A DNA stretch of 17,001 bases. It comes from Actinomycetes bacterium. GTDB taxonomy: Bacteria > Actinomycetota > Acidimicrobiia > Acidimicrobiales > Palsa-688. Position numbers and translations under genes: made by a program. The first letter of the stretch is position 1; every line of letters begins with the position of its first letter. A model generated the notes under the pieces. That model saw only the letters and a list, made by a program, of their open reading frames with translations. It was not told where the DNA came from and made no database searches. This document shows, piece after piece, positions 7,328-13,336 of this stretch. Where the stretch lies: assembly GCA_021827285.1 (NCBI GenBank), contig JAKAWM010000008.1, forward strand, positions 1-17,001, read 5' to 3'.

Positions 7328-7331
7328 AGGC

Positions 7332-7898
7332 TCATAGTGACTCTAGCTGATCGCCAGCGACACCGCCTTTGCTGGCGGCAGCAGGACCAGCCACATCAGC
7401 TGGTAACTGGCGTGATGGCTGCCGGGTCACCTCGAGGGCCAGCTGGACGGCCCCGGTCAAAGCTTCTTCCACTGCTTGGGAAAGGCCCTCGCCATGATCG
7501 AAGTCCTCTCCCTCGATGCCAAGGAGGGCGAGCCTGGCGGGCGCCTGACCGAGCACGCCGGCCAGGCGGTACACATCGAGTATGGATAGGCCATGGGTAC
7601 TGGGGGGCTGGCCCGCCCCCTCGGGAGCGTCAACCCAAGTAAGCGTCAGGGTGCCCGGGTGAGCGCCCGAGCGTACCGCATCAACGACCAGAGCGAGGTC
7701 AGCACCGTCCCAGCAGCCGAGCAGGTCCAAGGGCTCGCCGAATGGCCCGGCGCAGATGACCTCGTTCTCCGCCGTTATGGCCGGGCGGCAAGGTGAACTG
7801 AGCAGTTGTTCTAGGCGCTCTACTATCGCCGGACCTGCCCCGTCGTCGCGGCGCAAGGTGTTACCTATCCCGGCCACCACCACCCGGAGGCCAGTCAC
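7332..7898 (-). CDS. [NiFe] hydrogenase maturation endopeptidase (HycI/HyaD family)
   Basis: Cleaves the C-terminal peptide from the hydrogenase large subunit after nickel insertion, a late cytoplasmic step in active-site assembly. The N-terminus has the family GIGNTLRRDDGAG (10-22), and the presumed metal-sensing residues are D19, D73 (VVDAV) and H102 (THG), matching the acidic, Asp and His ligands of HybD/HycI. The GTG start overlaps the large-subunit stop (GTGA at 7895-7898), so its partner is almost certainly that subunit. Length is 188 residues, about 30 more than the typical core; the extra tail is Ala/Pro/Gln-rich and of unknown role. It is the last gene of the leftward operon. It could also serve HoxH, but group 3d enzymes usually have their own HoxW. 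Confidence 0.9.
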   Translation of the reverse strand: MTGLRVVVAGIGNTLRRDDGAGPAIVERLEQLLSSPCRPAITAENEVICAGPFGEPLDLLGCWDGADLALVVDAVRSGAHPGTLTLTWVDAPEGAGQPPSTHGLSILDVYRLAGVLGQAPARLALLGIEGEDFDHGEGLSQAVEEALTGAVQLALEVTRQPSRQLPADVAGPAAASKGGVAGDQLESL

Positions 7899-9244
7899 GG
7901 CCGGCGCTCCACCTTTACGTCAAGGAAGTGAGCGGCGCAACTGATGCAGGGGTCGTGGTTGCGCACGGCGACTTCGGCGCGACGGGTTAGCTCCTCAGTG
8001 GGCAGGTCGAGCCCGCACTCGGCCACCTCCCGCAGGTCTGACTCGATGGCCAGTTGGTTCTGAGCGGTGGGCGGTACGATGCGCGCCCGTTTGATCAGGC
8101 CGCCCGGCCCGATCTCGTAGCGGTGCAGCAGGAGGCCCCGCGGGGCTTCAGTGGCACCTGCCCCCGCAACAACGTCCAAGGTGCCCGGACCAGGCTCCGG
8201 ACCAGGCGGCACGACCGCGGCCGGCGGGGAAGGCGGCTCGTACTCCTCGATGGTCCGAAGTGCGTCCTCGCAGGCCACGACCAGCTCTAATGCCCGTACC
8301 ACGATGCTACGGAAGGGGTTGCGGCAGGCACCCCCAATGGCCAGCCCTGCCCGGGAGGCAGCCTCCCTGGCCAGGGGGCTCAGCGTCCCCGAGTTGAGCG
8401 CGTAGCGGGCCAGCGGCCCGGTCAAGTAGGGCACGCGTCCGTAGAGGCGGCAGTGCAGGGCGCTGGACCGCTCGACGTGCTCCTCGACCGCCACTTCGGC
8501 GAACTGGGCTGGGGTCAGGTCCAGGCCGCTGGAGGAGGCGACCCGCCCGCCCTCGATGGGATAGCGCCCCCTCGCAGGGTCCTGTAGCGCAACGAAGACA
8601 TAATCCCCCTCGATGTCGGGGAACTCGAAGCGCGATACCCACTCCACCGTCTCCAACGATGCAGCCAGGGCCTGTTGGAGGGGAGCCTTGAGGGTGCGCA
8701 GGGCTCCGGGGGCGGGTGCCTTGTAGAACCCGCCGACTTGCACGTTGACCGGGTGCACGGAGCGCCCGCCGACCACCTCCATGAGCTGGTTGCCCACCCG
8801 CTTGAGGGCCAGGCCCCGCTTCACCGCCTCGGCTGCGGACGGGCTGAGCGAGGCCAGCTCCACCGCGTCCTGGCACCCGAAGAAGTCGGGTGCATGCAGG
8901 AAGTAGATATGGAGCGCGTGGCTCTGGAGCCATTCGCCGCAGTAGAGGAGCCGGCGCAGCGCGTTCACCTGCTCGCTCACCTCGACATCCAAGGCAGCTT
9001 CGATGGCGGCACAAGAGCTCATCTGGTAAGCGACCGGGCATATCCCGCAGATACGGGCAGTAATGTCGGGGACTTCGCGGAAGTGGCGCCCGACCAGGAA
9101 GGCTTCGAAAAAGCGCGGCGGCTCGTAGATGTTGAGGGCCACGTCGGAGACCGAACCGTCTTGTACGACGACCCGGAGACCGCCTTCTCCCTCCACCCGT
9201 GCCAGCGCGCCCACGTCCATCGAGTAGTTGCGTTGGTGGGTCAT
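7895..9244 (-). CDS. hydA: Group 3b [NiFe] hydrogenase large (alpha) subunit
   Basis: Holds the Ni-Fe(CN)2CO site of a soluble NADP-linked hydrogenase (sulfhydrogenase type), oxidising or producing H2. The L1 motif RICGICPVAYQ begins at residue 64 (C66, C69) with Tyr in place of the usual His, a form I associate with group 3b. The L2 motif DPCISCAAH has C433, C436 and H439. Only 10 residues follow H439, the peptide expected to be removed by the adjacent endopeptidase. The ATG at 9244 overlaps the small-subunit stop (ATGA) and starts MTHQRNYSM; the longer open frame to 9412 is antisense-like read-through of the neighbour and was not used. Length is 449 residues. No signal peptide, so cytoplasmic. 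Confidence 0.95.
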   Translation of the reverse strand: MTHQRNYSMDVGALARVEGEGGLRVVVQDGSVSDVALNIYEPPRFFEAFLVGRHFREVPDITARICGICPVAYQMSSCAAIEAALDVEVSEQVNALRRLLYCGEWLQSHALHIYFLHAPDFFGCQDAVELASLSPSAAEAVKRGLALKRVGNQLMEVVGGRSVHPVNVQVGGFYKAPAPGALRTLKAPLQQALAASLETVEWVSRFEFPDIEGDYVFVALQDPARGRYPIEGGRVASSSGLDLTPAQFAEVAVEEHVERSSALHCRLYGRVPYLTGPLARYALNSGTLSPLAREAASRAGLAIGGACRNPFRSIVVRALELVVACEDALRTIEEYEPPSPPAAVVPPGPEPGPGTLDVVAGAGATEAPRGLLLHRYEIGPGGLIKRARIVPPTAQNQLAIESDLREVAECGLDLPTEELTRRAEVAVRNHDPCISCAAHFLDVKVERRP

Positions 9245-10032
9245 GAGCCGATCGCCTCCTGTCTCAGGCTCTCTCGGGCGAACTCGGGTGCTCCGGCCGT
9301 GAACGTCCTGAACAGCCGTACCAGCTCGCCTGGTTTGGCCCCGTTGGCGGCCAGGCGGGCAGCCAGGGAGGAAGTATTCGCGGTTGCGGCTGGACCGAAG
9401 CACCCGAAGCATCCCCGGCCGACGGAGGGGCAGAGCGCCCCACAGCCCGCCCTGGTCACCGGGCCCAGGCAGGGTGTCTTACCTGCCACCAGGACGCAGA
9501 CGTTGCCTTTGGCCTTGCACTCCTGGCAAACGGAGTAGGTCGGGATGCGCGGAGACCGGCCAGCGAGGTAAGCCGTCAGGACTTCGAGCAGCTGGTAGCG
9601 GTCAATGGGACAGCCCGTTAGCTCGTAGTCCACCGTCACGTGGTCCGAGATGGGCGTGGAGGTTTCGAGCGTCTCGATATAGCTGGGGTGGGCGTAGACG
9701 GCGCTGACGTAATCGCCCGAGGCGGCGTAATTGCGCAGGCCTTGGATGCCACCTGCCGTGGCGCAGGCACCGATCGTCACCAGGATTTTGGACGCCGCCC
9801 GCACCGCCTTCACCCGGTCGGCGTCGTGGGGCGTGGTTACCGAGCCCTCGACGAGCGAAATGTCGTACGGCCCTTCGCCCTCAGCCCGGGTCATTTCCAA
9901 GAAATACGAGATCTCGACGGCCGATGTCAGGGCCAGCAGTTCGTCTTCCAAGTTGAGCAGCGAGAGCTGGCAGCCGTCGCAGGACGCGAACTTGAACACC
10001 GCCAGGCGGGGCTTGTGCGTGGGGGTGATCAC
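9241..10032 (-). CDS. hydD: Group 3b [NiFe] hydrogenase small (delta) subunit
   Basis: Fe-S electron-transfer subunit that pairs with HydA and passes electrons from the Ni-Fe site to the diaphorase subunits. The proximal cluster ligands begin with CDGC (C18, C21), then GAC in VTIGACATAGG and TGCPID. A C-terminal set (CQECKAKGNVC, then GCGALC, GCFGC) supplies medial and distal clusters. Length is 263 residues, without a Tat signal, as expected for a soluble group 3 enzyme. The GTG start at 10032 overlaps the stop of the gamma-subunit gene (GTGA) and begins VITPTHKPRLAVFKFASCDGC. A longer frame to 10143 would read through the neighbour's Cys-rich C-terminus and is rejected. Downstream it overlaps HydA by ATGA, giving tight coupling of the two core subunits. 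Confidence 0.94.
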   Translation of the reverse strand: MITPTHKPRLAVFKFASCDGCQLSLLNLEDELLALTSAVEISYFLEMTRAEGEGPYDISLVEGSVTTPHDADRVKAVRAASKILVTIGACATAGGIQGLRNYAASGDYVSAVYAHPSYIETLETSTPISDHVTVDYELTGCPIDRYQLLEVLTAYLAGRSPRIPTYSVCQECKAKGNVCVLVAGKTPCLGPVTRAGCGALCPSVGRGCFGCFGPAATANTSSLAARLAANGAKPGELVRLFRTFTAGAPEFARESLRQEAIGS

Positions 10033-10892
10033 AGCTCGGCCTCTGTCAGCAGCCGGCTGGCCTGGGGGTACGTGACAACCGGACCACTCTTGCAAAGGAT
10101 GTAAGGGCCGAGCTGGCAGTGCCCGCACAGGCCGGTACCGCACTGCATGTTGCGCTCGAGGGACACCCGAAGCCGGATGGACGTGGGTAGGACGCCTCGC
10201 TCGATCAGTGCCTGGATGGCAAAGCGCATCATGACCTCAGGCCCGCAGACCAGGGCCATGGCCCGGTTGGGGTCAAAGGCGGCCTGGTCCACCAGGTGGG
10301 TCACCACCCCGACGTTGCCCTCCCAGCCCTCTTCTGCCATGTCCACGGTCACGGCGACCTGGCCGCGCCGGCTCCAGTCCTCCAGATCCCGTTTGAAGAT
10401 CAGCTGGTCCGGAGTCCGGGCGCCCACCAGTACAACCACCCGGCGGGGCCCCATGGGGAGCCCAGCGCGGTCCAAGAGAGCCTGCACCGCTCCTCGCAAA
10501 GGAGCCAAGCCGATGCCGCCCGCCACCACGACGGCGTCGGACTGGGCAAAGTCGTCCAACCCCCAATCGGTGCCGAACGGCCCCCGTACACCCAGCGGCG
10601 AGCCGAGCGCGGCGCGGCAGAGCGCACGGGTGACCGCTCCCACCTCGCGGATGGTGTGCATGAGGGGGCCATGCCCCGGCCGGCTGCTGATCGAGATGGG
10701 GACCTCGCCCACCCCGAATGCCGTCAGCATGTTGAACTGGCCTGGCTTGAAAGGCAATGGACGGCCTTCGGCGCTCTCCAGGGCCAGCGTTACCACGTCG
10801 GGCGCCTCTTGCGCCCGGCCGACCACATGGAACACAGAGGGCGTGAAGGGGCCGTGAGTTGAGGCGGCGAGCCGTGGGTCAGCGAGGGTCAT
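10029..10892 (-). CDS. hydG: Group 3b hydrogenase gamma subunit (FAD/NAD(P)-binding, [2Fe-2S])
   Basis: Diaphorase subunit that exchanges electrons with NAD(P)(H). Its layout is that of the dihydroorotate dehydrogenase electron-transfer/ferredoxin reductase family: an FAD barrel with KPGQFNML (49-56) and ISISSRPG (67-73); an NAD(P) domain with GGIGLAPLRG (125-134) and CGPEVM (217-222); and a C-terminal [2Fe-2S] site with C251, C256, C259 and C267 (CGTGLCGHC...C). Length is 287 residues. The ATG at 10892 lies 15 bases after the cNMP-fold gene's stop. NADP preference is inferred from the group 3b context; the sequence alone does not settle NAD versus NADP. 'hydG' is used here in the P. furiosus sulfhydrogenase sense, not the [FeFe]-hydrogenase radical-SAM maturase. 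Confidence 0.93.
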   Translation of the reverse strand: MTLADPRLAASTHGPFTPSVFHVVGRAQEAPDVVTLALESAEGRPLPFKPGQFNMLTAFGVGEVPISISSRPGHGPLMHTIREVGAVTRALCRAALGSPLGVRGPFGTDWGLDDFAQSDAVVVAGGIGLAPLRGAVQALLDRAGLPMGPRRVVVLVGARTPDQLIFKRDLEDWSRRGQVAVTVDMAEEGWEGNVGVVTHLVDQAAFDPNRAMALVCGPEVMMRFAIQALIERGVLPTSIRLRVSLERNMQCGTGLCGHCQLGPYILCKSGPVVTYPQASRLLTEAEL

Positions 10893-10907
10893 GTTGGCGG
10901 TGGGACC

Positions 10908-11402
10908 TCAAGGTTGGCCGAGGCCGTGCCCGTCGGCCCTGGCCCGGTCCCCATACAGGTCGAGCAGGCGGAGACGGGTCTGTTGGAGGCGTTCGAGGAC
11001 GACGGGTGTGAACCTCTTGAGCAGCTCGTAACCGAGGCCGGGGTCGCCTTCGAGCTTGTCCCTGAGCCCCGGGCCGTCAATGGCCAGAGCCTCGACCAAC
11101 TCGACGGCGCGGGCGTCGAACTGCCACAAAAACGGAGGGAAGAGCCAGGAAAGACCGAGGGTCTCGCCGGGGCCGAGCGTTTGTACAAGGAGGTGGCCCT
11201 TGCCGGGGGCATGAGCTGATAAGGCCACTTTTCCACGCCGGAGAAGGTAAAAGACCTCGGCGGTCCCTCCTTCGGACAGGATGATGTCACCCGGCTGGAA
11301 GGCGACGTGGGATGTGAACGTTGATATCCGTTCCAGAGCTGAGGGCGACAAGCTGGCAAAAAGCGGGTGCGCACCAAGCTCGGAAGCAGTGGAAGGGCTC
11401 AT
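10908..11402 (-). CDS. Stand-alone cyclic-nucleotide-binding-fold protein in the hydrogenase operon
   Basis: A 164-residue protein made almost entirely of a Crp-like cNMP-binding beta-roll. FQPGDIILSEGGTAEVFYLLRRGKVAL (from residue 35) is a standard roll segment. The phosphate-binding cassette position (79-98) reads GETLGLSWLFPP..WQFDARA, which lacks the usual GE..L..pR(S/T)A pattern, so cAMP or cGMP binding is doubtful. After the roll there is one helix-rich stretch (120-150) and no helix-turn-helix DNA-binding domain, so it is not a Crp/Fnr transcription factor. The ATG overlaps the hydB stop (ATGA). The gene sits between the beta and gamma subunit genes, so it may be an extra subunit, assembly factor or ligand-sensing modulator of the hydrogenase. 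A longer frame to 11573 overlaps hydB and is rejected. Function unknown. Confidence 0.85.
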   Translation of the reverse strand: MSPSTASELGAHPLFASLSPSALERISTFTSHVAFQPGDIILSEGGTAEVFYLLRRGKVALSAHAPGKGHLLVQTLGPGETLGLSWLFPPFLWQFDARAVELVEALAIDGPGLRDKLEGDPGLGYELLKRFTPVVLERLQQTRLRLLDLYGDRARADGHGLGQP

Positions 11403-12544
11403 CTTTCGCCCGCTCCTTTTGTGGTACTTGCGGCACCGTCGCTGGCGCGAAGGGCCGCTATCTCTTCTGTGATGTCGATGCCGGCCGGGCACCAGGTGAT
11501 GCACCGGCCGCAGCCGATGCAGCCTGAGGTGCCGAACTGGTCCCACCACCACGAGAACTTGTGGGTGGCCCACTGGCGGTAGCGGGACTTGATGCTAGAA
11601 CGGACGGGGCCTCCGTGCACGTAAGAGTGAGCTAGGTCCGAGCATGAGGCCCAGGTGCGCTGGCGCCGTACGGTGCCTTGCAGGTCTGTGGTGTCTTCGA
11701 AGTTGGCACAAAAGCACGTGGGGCAGACGGCCGTGCAGTTGCCACAGGCCAAGCAGCGCTCGGCGACATCGTCCCAACGCGGGTTCGAAAGGTTGCGGGC
11801 CAGGAGCTCGGGCAGGCCGGCATTGTCCACGCTGCGTCCCATGCGGGATGCCGCGCGGGCCAGCAAGTTGACCCGCTCGGCTTCGTCAGCCGGCTGGGCC
11901 GGGCGCCCGGGGAGGCCGTCGAGCAACTCGCGTCCCTGCCTGGTACCGGCCAGGGCTAAATATCGGGGGTCTTCGGTCCCCGCGCCCGGCAGCTCGGTCA
12001 GCCGGACGTCAAAGCCGTGGCTCGCACCGGGACCGGTACCCATGGAAACGCAGAAGCAAGTATTGGCGGGGTGCGTACATTCCGCTACGACGAGGAAGGC
12101 ACCGCCGCTGCGCCTTTGAAACGTAGGGTCGGCAGCCGACCCGTTGACCAGGGCCCGTCCAAGCACATCCAGGCCAGCCAGGTCACATGGCCGCGCTCCG
12201 ATCACGGCCACTGGGGCGGCCTCGTCCGGCACCTCTTCGACCACGTAGCCCGGTGGCTTGGCCGTCCAGATGGTCGAGCGCGGAGGGAAGACTTCAGCCT
12301 TCACCGACTGGGGGCCTACCGCCCAGTCGAACAGATTGTGGCTACCGGTCTGGTTGAGACTGTAACTACCGGGAGCCTGGTTATCCTGCCAACCCTTGGG
12401 CAGTTCCGCCGTGCCCTCGACCTCTCCCAAAATGATGGCACCGTCGCGGACCACGGGCCCGAGCGCCCGGTAGCCGCGGGCCAGGAGAGCCTTGACCAGT
12501 TGCTCCAGTTCGTCGGGGCCGATTACTACACCGGCGCTCATCAT
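11399..12544 (-). CDS. hydB: Group 3b hydrogenase beta subunit (4Fe-4S, sulfhydrogenase beta family)
   Basis: Electron-transfer subunit linking the hydrogenase core to the NAD(P) diaphorase, and linked to sulfur reduction in archaeal relatives. Two 4Fe-4S ferredoxin-type sites are clear: C264/C267/C270/C274 (CLACGNCTAVC) and C342/C345/C348/C352 (CIGCGRCITWC). The N-terminal domain (1-200) has extra family cysteines at C120 (RPCD), C156, C163 and C165. Length is 381 residues. It is the first gene of the leftward operon. Two ATG codons are adjacent (12544 and 12541); the second would suit a leaderless start 7 bases after the TACGGT -10 element. No Shine-Dalgarno is visible. Its promoter carries a DosR-like box. 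Confidence 0.93.
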   Translation of the reverse strand: MMSAGVVIGPDELEQLVKALLARGYRALGPVVRDGAIILGEVEGTAELPKGWQDNQAPGSYSLNQTGSHNLFDWAVGPQSVKAEVFPPRSTIWTAKPPGYVVEEVPDEAAPVAVIGARPCDLAGLDVLGRALVNGSAADPTFQRRSGGAFLVVAECTHPANTCFCVSMGTGPGASHGFDVRLTELPGAGTEDPRYLALAGTRQGRELLDGLPGRPAQPADEAERVNLLARAASRMGRSVDNAGLPELLARNLSNPRWDDVAERCLACGNCTAVCPTCFCANFEDTTDLQGTVRRQRTWASCSDLAHSYVHGGPVRSSIKSRYRQWATHKFSWWWDQFGTSGCIGCGRCITWCPAGIDITEEIAALRASDGAASTTKGAGER

Positions 12545-12548
12545 CTAG

Positions 12549-12577
12549 ACCGTACGTGGCCGGCCCATCGGCAATAA
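12549..12577 (-). promoter_or_regulatory. Predicted hydB promoter (-35/-10)
   Basis: On the minus strand, TTATTG (12577-12572) and TACGGT (12554-12549) are separated by 17 bases. TACGGT fits the TAnnnT pattern and ends 4 bases before the first ATG and 7 before the second. The -35 abuts a DosR-like box, the layout expected of an activator-dependent promoter. Weak alone; strengthened by the matching layout on the hoxE side. Confidence 0.42.
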
Positions 12578-12591
12578 GGGCCTAAGGTCCC
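12578..12591 (-). promoter_or_regulatory. DosR/DevR-like box in front of hydB
   Basis: Minus strand GGGACCTTAGGCCC matches 12 of 14 positions of the mycobacterial DosR core GGGACTWWAGTCCC and is itself a near-palindrome. The flanking bases do not match the extended 20-base consensus. It directly abuts the predicted -35. The regulator itself is not in the window. Confidence 0.45.
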
Positions 12592-12599
12592 ACGTCGGT

Positions 12600-12614
12600 G
12601 GGCCATAAGGGCCC
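12600..12614 (-). promoter_or_regulatory. Upstream GGGCC palindrome on the hydB side
   Basis: GGGCC-ATAAG-GGCCC is a perfect 5-base-arm palindrome centred about 22 bases upstream of the hydB DosR-like box. Its inner ATAAGGGCC is a direct copy of 12574-12582. It may be a second, weaker binding site of the same dimer. Confidence 0.3.
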
Positions 12615-12697
12615 GACGATGTCTATGAGCGTGTGCCACTGCGGCGGGATGCCGGCAGGCTGGTCAGGGGCTCGTGAGGGGCGCTAGCCCGTGGCGG

Positions 12698-12711
12698 TGG
12701 CCCATGGCCCC
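12698..12711 (+). promoter_or_regulatory. Upstream GGCC palindrome on the hoxE side
   Basis: TGGCCCATGGCCCC contains GGCC-CAT-GGCC symmetry and is centred 21 bases (two helical turns) upstream of the hoxE DosR-like box, mirroring the spacing on the hydB side. It matches 9 of 14 core DosR positions, too few to stand alone. Confidence 0.28.
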
Positions 12712-12718
12712 AGGCGAT

Positions 12719-12732
12719 GTGACCTTGGGCCC
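12719..12732 (+). promoter_or_regulatory. DosR/DevR-like box in front of hoxE
   Basis: GTGACCTTGGGCCC matches 12 of 14 positions of the box in front of hydB, read in the same sense relative to transcription, and 10 of 14 of the mycobacterial DosR core. It ends 24 bases before the TAACTT -10 candidate, against 23 on the hydB side. Confidence 0.4.
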
Positions 12733-12756
12733 CAGGGGGGAAGGGGTAGGGGCGCA

Positions 12757-12762
12757 TAACTT
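12757..12762 (+). promoter_or_regulatory. Candidate hoxE -10 element
   Basis: TAACTT fits the TAnnnT pattern. The -35 region (about 12734-12739) is G-rich and unlike a consensus, as expected if an activator at the adjacent box is needed. It would give a leader of about 73 bases. The 297-base gap 12545-12841 holds no convincing gene beyond these sites. Confidence 0.35.
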
Positions 12763-12841
12763 GTCTAAAAGCAGCCCGGAGGCGACAACGGGGTCACCGC
12801 CATGAGGGTCGCGCACCGCAGACAGGAAGGCTTAGTAGCTC

Positions 12842-13336
12842 ATGGTCGCAACACCGGCTCGTACGCTCTCGCCCCCGAGCGATGACAAACGCTGGCGTCA
12901 GGTCGAAGTGCGTATGCGGCGGCTGGGCCACCGCCCCGACGGGCTTATCGAAGTCCTGCACACCGTCCAAGAGCTCTTCGGCTTCTTGGACGACAGCGCC
13001 TTGGCCTTTGTCAGCCAGTCGCTTTCAGTGCCGCCGAGCAAGGTATATGGCGTAGCCACGTTCTATTCGCATTTCATGCTTAAGCCTCAGGGCGAGCACA
13101 CATGCGTGGTATGCACCGGGACGGCCTGCTACATAAATGGGGCGGGTGCCCTTCTGGCCAAGCTCAAAGAGCGGCTGGGCTTGGAGGCCGGCGGCACCAC
13201 GGCCGACGGTAAGCTCTCCCTCCTCCAAGCGCGTTGCTTGGGTGCTTGTTCGATGGCGCCGGCCGTGGTCGTGGACGGAGAGGTCCACGGCCGGGTTACC
13301 CCGAGCTCGATCGCTGTTCTGGTGGAGGCACTATGA
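12842..13336 (+). CDS. hoxE: NAD-linked bidirectional hydrogenase diaphorase subunit HoxE
   Basis: A thioredoxin-like [2Fe-2S] protein related to complex I NuoE; in group 3d hydrogenases it joins the HoxFU diaphorase. Cluster ligands are C91 and C96 (CTGTAC) and C132 and C136 (CLGAC). The N-terminal part has the helical LIEVLHTVQELFGFL and VYGVATFY segments of the family. Length is 164 residues. The ATG is preceded by AGGAAGG (12824-12830, 11-base spacing). The stop overlaps hoxF (ATGA). It is the first gene of the rightward operon. Alone it would be called NuoE; the small and large hydrogenase genes that follow, and the lack of NuoG, make HoxE the better name. Confidence 0.93.
   Translation: MVATPARTLSPPSDDKRWRQVEVRMRRLGHRPDGLIEVLHTVQELFGFLDDSALAFVSQSLSVPPSKVYGVATFYSHFMLKPQGEHTCVVCTGTACYINGAGALLAKLKERLGLEAGGTTADGKLSLLQARCLGACSMAPAVVVDGEVHGRVTPSSIAVLVEAL

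Noticed and set aside
9245..9412. N-terminal extension of HydA to an upstream start
   Set aside because: The extra residues read the small-subunit gene in another frame; the ATG at 9244 overlaps the stop and gives the normal N-terminus.
10033..10143. N-terminal extension of the small subunit
   Set aside because: It lies inside the gamma-subunit gene and adds non-homologous residues; the GTG at 10032 fits a GTGA overlap.
10908..11402. Crp/Fnr-type transcription factor controlling the operon
   Set aside because: The protein ends at 164 residues with no helix-turn-helix after the beta-roll.
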